Positions 9,580 to 16,468 of a DNA stretch of 20,585 bases are shown one piece after another. Both the position numbers and the translations under genes were made by a program. This DNA comes from Azolla pinnata (lineage: Eukaryota; Streptophyta; Polypodiopsida; Salviniales; Salviniaceae). Position 1 is the first letter of the stretch; each line of letters opens with the position of its first letter. The stretch is taken from contig JBBBWG010001970.1 of assembly GCA_037176905.1 (NCBI GenBank), positions 1,508-22,092 of the forward strand, given 5' to 3'. The notes under the pieces were generated by a model. The model was not told where the DNA came from, made no database searches, and was given only the letters and a program-made list of their open reading frames with translations.

Positions 9580-10669
9580 AATCGGAACGACTGATACTCC
9601 TGTTGCCTTTCGACGTCGTTGCTCAGGCATACTGTAGAGCGATTGATCGGAGGAAGCGGACGGTCGGGCGCCATGGAATCTAACGACTGATACTTCCCTG
9701 TTGTCTTTTCCTGTTATGCTGTGCAGAGCTGCTTGAATCTCGGAAGAAGCGAAAGACGGCGCCATTGGAATCAACCTAACGACTGATACAATTCCTGTTA
9801 CCTTTCCTGCTCTGCTGGCTAGAGCTGTGGAATCTCGGGAGAAGCGGAAAGACAGCAGCGCCATGGAATCAACATCAAACGACTGAATCGATTCCAGTTA
9901 TCTTTCTGTTGATCGGAAGAAGCGGAAAGACGGCAGCGCCATAGAATCAACATCAAACGACTGAATCTCTGCCGGTTAGTTATCTTTCGGTTGATCGGAA
10001 GAAGCGGAAAGACAGCAGCGCCATGGAATCAGAATCAAACGACTGGATCTATTCCTGTTTATCCTTCTGTTGATCGGAAGAAGCGGAAAGACAGCAGCGC
10101 CAGAGAATCAACTTCAAACGACTGAATCTCTTCCGGTTATCTTTCGTTTGATCGGACGAAGCGGAAAGACAGCAGCGCCATGGAATCAAAATCAAACGAC
10201 TGAATCCATTGGACCTGTTTATCCTTCTGTTGATCGGAAGAAGCGGAAAGGCAGCAGCGCCATAGAATCAAAATCAAACGACTGAATCTCTTCCTGCTTA
10301 TCCTTCTGTTGATCGGAAAGAAGCGAAAGAAAGGCAACGCCATGGAATCAAAATCAACTGACTGAATCCATTCCTGCTTATCATTCTGTTGATCGGAAGA
10401 AGCGGAAAGGCAGCAGCGCCATAGAATCAACATCAAACGACTGAATCTCTTCCAGTTATCTTTCGGTTGATCCGAAGAAGCGGAAAGACAGCAGCGCCAT
10501 GGAATCAAAATCAAACGACTGAACCAATTCCTGTTTATCCTTCTGTTGATCGGAAGAAGCGGAAAGGCAGCAGCGCCATAGAATCAGAATCAAACGACTG
10601 AATCGATTCCTGTTTATCCTTCTGTCCGATCGGAAAGAAGCGAAAGAAAGGCAACGCCGCCATGGAATC
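9580..10669 (+). repeat. ~79-bp tandem repeat carrying mini-ORFs, running into the Dof-like start codon
   Basis: About twelve copies are followed by the gene's own start. Each unit holds GATCGGAAGAAGCGGAAAG, then cagcgcc, then a start-like triplet, GAATC, and usually AACGACTGA. The triplet falls at 9673 (ATG), 9764 (broken by an inserted T), 9863 (ATG), 9941 (ATA), 10023 (ATG), 10102 (AGA), 10180 (ATG), 10262 (ATA), 10342 (ATG), 10421 (ATA), 10499 (ATG), 10578 (ATA) and 10662 (ATG of the Dof-like gene). Spacing is 78-84 bp from 9863 on and 90-99 bp before it. The alternation shows a dimer of about 160 bp. ATG copies encode MESKSND or a variant, then stop; the copy at 10023 has TGG for TGA and encodes 16 residues. 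The two copies at 10342 and 10662 share a sub-variant (aaagaaaggcaacgcc). Confidence 0.92.
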
Positions 10670-12481
10670 GATCATGCTTACCGGGAGGCTTCCGTGCAGG
10701 CTAGAGCAGCTTCCCCCGCACATCAAAGGCGCAGTCTTCGTGCACTTCAAGAGGTTGCGGCCGCCATGCCCGCTGTGCCATAGCTCGGAGCATGTAAGCT
10801 TCCGCTACTTCAACAACAAGGAGAAAGCTCGCACCTTGCAACCACGCTACGCCTGCAAGAATCTGGCGTGCCATCCCGATGAGGAAGAAGAAGATGACGA
10901 CGACGACGACGACGATGATGATGATGATGATGGCGAGCAGAAGAACAGATCTTCCATCAGAATTGCTTCTGCAAGCGGCGCCGTCGCCTGTAAGCCGTCG
11001 AAGAAGAAGAAGAAGAAGCCTTACTACTTCAACTACGTCAATGGCCACCAGCCGTGCAAGCAGATCAAGCAGGCGAAGGCGTCGATTCAGACGCGGAGAA
11101 CTAGTGCGGCGGCCTCGAAGCAGTGCAGCAAGAAGACGGGAAGATCAAACCATGGTCTCGGCGTCATCGATCAGTCAAAGGCGGAGGATGAAGCCGATAT
11201 AGGAACGGTTACAGTACCTGCGTCAGATCGATATGGTACGGTACAAGCTGAGATCGGTAGTACTGTGCCTGATTCCTCCCGCGAGCATCTGATCTCCTCC
11301 TCCTCCTCCTCCTCCTCCCAGCAAATCACGAGGAAAAGCCTTCGAATCCGCAAGTCGAAGGCATGTCAAGCATCGGAATCTGTCATGCATCAAGCAGTTG
11401 GAGCGTACTCGCTCGCCGATCATGCGGAATTAGCAGCTCGCGGCGCCGATTATGCGATCTGCAGGGAGCAAAGCGCAGTGACCGCTGATCTTCTTGAATG
11501 CGACCACCAGTTACCTCTGGTTCCCTGGGTTTTGGAATCCTGCAGCGGCCTGCAAGATCACATTGCCGCTGAGAACTGCCGTTCCTCTCAGATCTTGCAG
11601 TATAATCCGTTCATTCAACCTGCAGCTGCTGCAGATCATGAGCTGATCAAAGAAGCTGGAACCTGTCAGCAGATCGATCGGCATCGTGTGAAACAGGCGG
11701 AGATGCAGGGATCATATCAGGAGCAGATATCTTACGATTTCAATCACTTGGCAAGGCAATCTAACATGATCGCTCCCGATCAGCTGTACACTATGATCCC
11801 AAGCATCGGAGAATTCCTGGAGCAAGTCGATATCGGGCTTCACCACCACGCAGGTATGAATCTGATCCCCAAATCATCTGCAACGCTAGTACTCACAACA
11901 CGGTTGCATGATATAACTGATCTTCTTCAGCACGACCGATTCAGCGTCTGATCTCAGCACTGTCTTGATCACATGATTCTCGATGCAGAGCTGGCCGAAG
12001 GCTATGGCAATATACAGGACGCGGATCATGCGACGGATTTCGATCAACAACAACATATTGCAGGTAAAGAGCTGCAGCTCGCCGAAATGTGAAATTCTAT
12101 CCTCCGAGGCATGGCTGATATTGATGGATTTGCACTGATTCCAAAGCTGCTGCAGATCATGTGTGCTCTAGATCGACGGAGCCATATTGCATCATCACCA
12201 GTGCCAATACATTCCCGCGCGATGCATCGACATTGCAGCAATCTATAAGTAGCCCAGCTAGTGACAGATTAGATGGGTCGAATCTTTCCGCTCGGGATCA
12301 AGCTCCGCTGCAACAAGATGATGCTGCAGGTGCTGCTGCGATCGATATTGGCCGAGAACCACATTGTGATGGAATCTGCAGCAACGAAGGTCATGATTCT
12401 CTCTTTTGGAGTAACATCCCTGCATTGGACCTCGCTGGCATCACCCCGCTCTTCCAAGATGATCTGCAAGATCAGCTTTGA
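10662..12481 (+). CDS. Divergent Dof-like zinc-finger protein, three exons
   Basis: Exons 10662-11853, 11989-12063 and 12156-12481 join in frame (both introns phase 1, GT-AG; donors CAG/gtatga and CAG/gtaaag) to encode 530 aa. Residues 36-70 resemble the first two-thirds of a Dof finger: CPLC (36-39), FRYFNN (47-52), QPRYACK (60-66), C70. Dof proteins are plant DNA-binding factors with a CX2CX21CX2C finger recognising AAAG. Here the spacing is CX2CX25CX4C and the RYWT part that follows in Dof is replaced by an acidic run (about 73-89). A Lys run, a Ser run and a Gln/His-rich middle follow. The C-terminus (SLFWSNIPALDLAG to the end) looks like a conserved or activation motif. The start codon is the last copy of the upstream repeat. 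Zinc or DNA binding is uncertain; it could be a plant-specific protein with a decayed finger. Confidence 0.72.
11854..11988 (+). other. Intron 1 of the Dof-like gene
   Basis: GT-AG intron of 135 bp. The frame also reads through the donor for about 30 codons to a stop at 11951. Splicing to the acceptor gatgcag restores the frame into ELAEGYGNIQDADHATDF, which then joins the third exon in the same phase. Confidence 0.65.
12064..12155 (+). other. Intron 2 of the Dof-like gene
   Basis: GT-AG intron of 92 bp, donor CAG/gtaaag, acceptor ctgctgcag. It is phase 1 like intron 1, so skipping the 75-nt middle exon would keep the frame and remove 25 residues. Confidence 0.65.
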
Positions 12482-12820
12482 TTTCAATCCCTGGTGATCG
12501 CCACTAATCTAGTAACTACTACAACTGGTAGATCATCACCATCCAAGATTACCCCAACTGATCCTGACGCATTCTTTACTCGGAGGTTACAACCTGACAA
12601 AAGCACCTCCTTAGCTAGCTGCATGCAGAGTGTTAGATTCTCTAATTTATTTCTAATGCGTGCTCTACTTGTAAATATAGGATACAATCATCATCATCAT
12701 CATCTCGTGACTTATAGGTTATATACCCAGTACGTTTTTTGCATCATCTGATCATGATCGAGGGAATGCATTGTAAGGAATTAGAGGGCAGTTCACGGAT
12801 TGCAACTTATCTTGAGATTA
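12482..12820 (+). other. 3' flank of the Dof-like gene
   Basis: AT-richer sequence with no gene recognised, presumably 3'UTR and downstream DNA. A short CAT run lies at about 12687-12702. No clear AATAAA was noticed. Confidence 0.4.
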
Positions 12821-13240
12821 TATGTCATAGAATAGAATATGGATGGATTCATCTGAAATTCTTGTGTTTGATATGCCATAGATGGATGGATGGATTCATC
12901 AGAATTCTTGTGTGATCATCAGAGTTCTTATGTGATATGTCATAGATGGATGGATGGATTCATCAGAATTCTTATGTGATATGTATAGATGGATGGATGG
13001 ATTCATCAGAATTTCTTATGTTTGATATGTAATAGATAGATGGATGGATTCATCAAAATTTCTTGTGTAATATATCATAGATAGATGTGTGGATTCATCA
13101 TAATTTCTTATGTTTGATATGTAATAGATAGATGGATGGATTCATCGGAATTTCTTATGTTTGATATGTCATAGATAGATGTGTGGATTCATGAGAATTC
13201 TTTAGTGATATGTATAGATCGATGGATTCGTCCGAAATTA
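12821..13240. repeat. ~47-bp minisatellite
   Basis: About eight to nine copies of a unit containing ATAGATGGATGGATTCATC, AGAATTTCTTATG and TTTGATATGTCAT. The anchor GGATTCATC, or a near match, falls at 12845, 12892, 12956, 12999, 13046, 13091, 13138, 13185 and 13224. Most spacings are 43-47 bp; one copy holds an extra 17 bp and the last is shortened. It has no reading frame of note. Confidence 0.93.
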
Positions 13241-13634
13241 GTTAGAAACTAGACTCCGATTCGATGTGTCAATGTTCTTTGATCGTGTGCAGTTAGTCGG
13301 GGTCGTGGGATCTACTCGATCGGTGGTTCATCAAACTCGTGTTTGTACTTTTCCTCGCATTCTGTGGTATGTGGTGGTGGTCTTCAGCGATGCTGGTCTA
13401 AATGTGATGATCCGTGGAGGCAAACTACGTAATGCGTTGTGCTTGACAGAAGACAGATCAAAAGCAAAGCGAACAACAAGATCTAAAGCTATGCAGCTTC
13501 ATCAAATACACAAATGGGTAACAACAATCAGAGACACGAAAGACTCCTCGACGTGTTGTAGCTCGTCGAAAACACAAAGCAGCGTATGGCAAAGACCTCT
13601 ATGTTCTGGGCCAGAATCTCCTGGAATGTGGAGC
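13241..13634. other. Unannotated spacer
   Basis: A plus-strand frame of about 125 codons is open here (from ATG 13272 to about 13646), but it shows no recognisable domain and runs into the repeat that starts at 13635. I see no other supported feature. Confidence 0.35.
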
Positions 13635-13829
13635 TACAAGCTCTAGCTTCGGAAACCTGGTACAGAATGCAGTAGTATAGTATATGCCAAGTTCAAGAAT
13701 ATGTTGAGTAAAGATGAAGAATAGATGCACAAAAGAAACACACCAAGTTTTTATGTGGAAACCCCCTCAAAGTAGAACTATTACAAGCTCTAGCTCCGGA
13801 AAACTTCAGAAATCTGGTAGAGAATGCAG
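13635..13829. repeat. Direct repeat pair, possible retroelement remnant
   Basis: TACAAGCTCTAGCTTCGG to CAGAATGCAG (13635-13672) recurs at 13782-13829 as TACAAGCTCTAGCTCCGG to GAGAATGCAG with a 10-bp insertion, 147 bases away. Between them is CACCAAG then TTTTTATGTGGAAACCCCC, which resembles a motif I associate with plant LTR or short non-autonomous retroelements. No terminal repeats, primer-binding site or element protein was identified. Confidence 0.4.
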
Positions 13830-14177
13830 GCGTGCGGTTCTGATCCCGGAGCCTCGAATGCTGCAGTAGATGATCGGCTCGAACTTGACTCGTCTTCCAT
13901 TGCTTGTTCGATACGTGTTTCGTCAGCATATATATGCCCACCGTTTCGTTCACGGCTCTGGCTTCGAAATGCGCATGTTTTTCTTGTGTTCTACTCTGCA
14001 GTGCTGGTTGCAGGCCAAGCATGAACCTCTATGTCACATCCCCCCAGCTCTTTCCGTCTCGCAACTTCAAAAGGAGATTACTCCCCCGTCATTGCCCTTT
14101 TGTTTTTTGGAGTGCATGGACTTTGCCATGGCCTGATTCGGACAAGCAGCTGAGCAATCGGATATGTAGATATATAT

Positions 14178-14608
14178 TGGCTTGCAGAGTAGGACTGAAG
14201 CTGGAAGGGAACGAGCGCAGCTCGGTTCGGCAGTTTCCACGTGTCAGATTGCATCCATGGATCGGATCGATGGGTCGGACCGATGGAGGACATACAGAAG
14301 AAATTTATCTATCAGCTTGCAGATCATGATGGGAAACAGGAAAGGAGCAAGCCCAGCTCGGTTCCGGCAGTTTCCGCACCATCCGGATCGCATCGATGGA
14401 TCTAAACGTATCAGCTTGCGAATCGAGACGGAAGCAGGAAAGGAGCAAGCCCAGCTCGGTTCCGGCAGTTTCCGCGATGTCCGGATCGCATCGATGGATC
14501 GGATCGATGGATCTAAGCGTATCAGCTTGCGGATCGAGATGGAAGCAGGAAAGGAGCAAGCCCGGCTCAGTTCCGGCAGTTCCCGCAATGTCCGGATCGC
14601 ATCGATGG
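14178..14608. repeat. ~100-135-bp tandem repeat, four copies
   Basis: Units contain GAAGCAGGAAAGGAGCAAGC, CAGCTCGGTTCCGGCAGTTT and GGATCGCATCGATGGATC. The anchor CAGCTCGG falls at 14218, 14354 and 14452, with CGGCTCAG at 14563. The length differences come largely from gain and loss of a GGATCGATGGATC sub-repeat. Both strands are open for long distances here, which I read as a repeat artefact. Copy 1 holds a CACGTG at 14238-14243. Confidence 0.88.
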
Positions 14609-14610
14609 AT

Positions 14611-14729
14611 CGGATCGCAATACAGATTCAAACATAAGATCGGATCGCAATACAGATTCAAACATAAGATCGGATCGCAATACAGATTCAAGCATAAGAT
14701 CGGATCGCAATCAGATTCAAGCATAAGAT
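14611..14729. repeat. 30-bp tandem repeat, four copies
   Basis: Copies at 14611-14640, 14641-14670, 14671-14700 and 14701-14729 contain CGGATCGCAATACAGATTCA followed by AACATAAGAT or AGCATAAGAT. The fourth lacks one base. The near-identity indicates recent expansion, and the array abuts the preceding ~100-bp array. Confidence 0.95.
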
Positions 14730-14851
14730 TTTCGAGCAGAAGATTTCCGAGCAGAAGAGCTCCCGGTCGGGGTCCTCGGAATGACGCGATCGGAATCGAA
14801 CTGAAGATTTCCCGAAGAAGAAGAAGAAGAAGAGTTTCGCGGTCCGCCCCG

Positions 14852-14964
14852 GTGACGTGGCACTGCCACGTGGCACGCCGGTCCGACGTGGCGCCGACAC
14901 GTGGCGGACGCCCGTCCGACGTGGCTCTGCCACGTGGCGCACCCGTCCACGTCAGCGGCCACGT
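14852..14964 (+). promoter_or_regulatory. Tandem G-box/ABRE-type cluster upstream of PAH
   Basis: Eight ACGT cores lie at 14855, 14868, 14886, 14899, 14919, 14932, 14949 and 14961. Two sit in the perfect palindrome GCCACGTGGC (14865-14874 and 14929-14938) and one in GACACGTGGC. ACGTGGC is the classic ABA-response/G-box core bound by plant bZIP (and G-box bHLH) factors. The cluster is built from a ~31-33-bp tandem unit beginning GTCCGACGTGGC (14881, 14914), each unit carrying one GACGTGGC and one CACGTGGC. It is just upstream of a CT-rich tract typical of plant leaders and about 1.5 kb before the PAH start codon, with no other plus-strand gene between. ABA or stress control of PAH is inference. 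Confidence 0.7.
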
Positions 14965-15035
14965 CTTCTTCTTCTTCTTCTTCTTCGTCGTCTTCTTCTT
15001 CTTCTTCTTCTTCGTCTTCTTCTCCATTCTTCTTC
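14964..15035. repeat. (CTT)n microsatellite
   Basis: CTT repeats interrupted by CGT triplets, followed by further CT-rich DNA to about 15200. A short (GAA)n tract at 14812-14834 lies on the other side of the G-box cluster and is complementary to it. Confidence 0.9.
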
Positions 15036-16468
15036 TTCCTTCTTCTGTCTTTCGCTCGTTTCCTTCGTTGCTTCGCCATCGCCAGCTGCTCGCACCCAAT
15101 CCTCGCCGATCCTTCTGTCTCTCCGTTCTCTTCCCTTCTCCCTTCCGTCTCTTCCGATCCTTCTTCCCTTCTCCCTCGCACGCCGACCTCGCTGTGAACT
15201 AAACCTTGCACGAAATCCTTGCATCCTTCTGCATGACCGCGCCCCATCGCCGCAGCGCGCCTGGCAGGAGAAGCAGCTTCGGGGGAGAAGCATAAGCAGG
15301 CAGGGGGAGAAGGATCGGTGGGAGCGACAGAATCCGGCTCCGAGGTCTTCTCTTTCTCAATCCCCTTTCCCTTATTTTTTTTTAGCTTCCTTGCGCTTCC
15401 GTCCTTTCCCGTGTCCTCATCGCTCACGATCGTGCGTAATCTGAGAGAGCGCGCTTCCTGATTTCCAAAATGTTTTCTCATAGCTGCGCCGAAGCGTGAG
15501 AGCTTTGGACATGCATCGCTTGAAATGATCTTTAGAGATGGTACGTAATCAGAGTGAAGCTTGAATATCTCCGTTCTGGACTTAGGCACCTCTCCATATT
15601 CTGCATCGCCTGCGTGTTATTTCATGTGATACATTTACCTTATTTATCCTCACCTAGGAAATCCCACATTTCAGATCATCACCAGTACGGAGGCTTCATC
15701 TGAAGGTACGCTCTTCAGATTAAGGGCTTCCATTATATTTTGGAGTTATATATTTGATTCTCCTTTATGACAGAATCTGTTGTTGCGACCTCTTGTCAAG
15801 GCTCAGTGCATCATTAGTTTTTATTTTCTTGTTTACCTCATATTCTCACCGTCATCATGATCGACTTCAACGTTTTAAATCTATTTATGCCGAGCTAGAA
15901 TCAAATCGTCTACAATTCCTTCATATGAGTTGAAGTAGCAATCCGTTTCTCCTCACATGACCTCCAAGTACCTTTCGATGAGACTTCCTCATCCAAAAAG
16001 TTATAGTATGCTTTCTCGAAGAGCAGAGTTCAAGTCCATACGCTTGAGTACAGCTAGAATAGCAGAAAGTTTAAATAGACTGTTCGAGAGAAACTGTCTG
16101 CTGATTCTATATTCTAGAGTGTATAGCCTGATCTTTTGGCAGGTGAATTTCTGTACATTTGCTGTGGATAGAATTCCTCCAGATATTAACCTTTTACAGA
16201 ACAATCTCAGAAAGAAGTCGCTCGAGCAAAATGTTCCTGTGAACGAATTTTGTTCGTATCTCTAGGTGTGCATCGAAAGGGGATTTCATTCGAAATAATT
16301 GAAGTTTCCTAGGGAGCGATTTTGAAGAGACCCATCGGTGAAATACATTCCTATAAGAACCGAGTTTTGAAGTCAGCATTTCCGATACAGGTTTCTATAA
16401 GAACCGACTTTTGAATTCAGCATTTCCAATACAGGTTTCGCAAAGGATTGTAATGTGTGTGGAACAAC
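15036..16468 (+). other. Probable 5' leader of PAH with intron(s)
   Basis: No coding segment is supported here. The first part is CT-rich, then AT-richer and intron-like from about 15540. Candidate donors are GATG/gtacgtaa (near 15540) and GAAG/gtacgc (near 15705). Candidate acceptors are tcttttggcag near 16142 and two duplicated atacag sites at 16390 and 16434. The transcription start and exact leader introns cannot be fixed without RNA data. Confidence 0.45.
16351..16438 (+). repeat. 44-bp tandem duplication holding a possible splice acceptor
   Basis: 16351-16394 and 16395-16438 match except at three positions. Each starts CTATAAGAACCGA and ends ATACAGGTTT, so each carries an AG that could serve as a 3' splice site just before the PAH start codon at 16469. 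Confidence 0.92.

Noticed and set aside
10137-10514. Minus-strand open frame with repeated RCCLSASSDQ motifs
   Set aside because: It is a read-through of the 79-bp array on the opposite strand. The unit is not a multiple of three, so the peptide changes frame in each copy.
9580-10661. Resemblance of the array to a CRISPR
   Set aside because: Units are contiguous tandem copies without unique spacers, and the context is a plant nuclear genome.
13266-13646. Plus-strand open frame of about 125 codons
   Set aside because: No recognisable domain, sits between two repeat regions and ends in the retroelement-like repeat. Left as spacer.
13560-14170. A complete LTR retrotransposon
   Set aside because: No reverse transcriptase, integrase or gag frame, and no pair of terminal repeats was found.
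14305-15589. Several long open frames on both strands (260-290 codons)
   Set aside because: They cross the tandem arrays, the G-box units and GAA/CTT microsatellites. Their composition is that of the repeats and no domain is visible.
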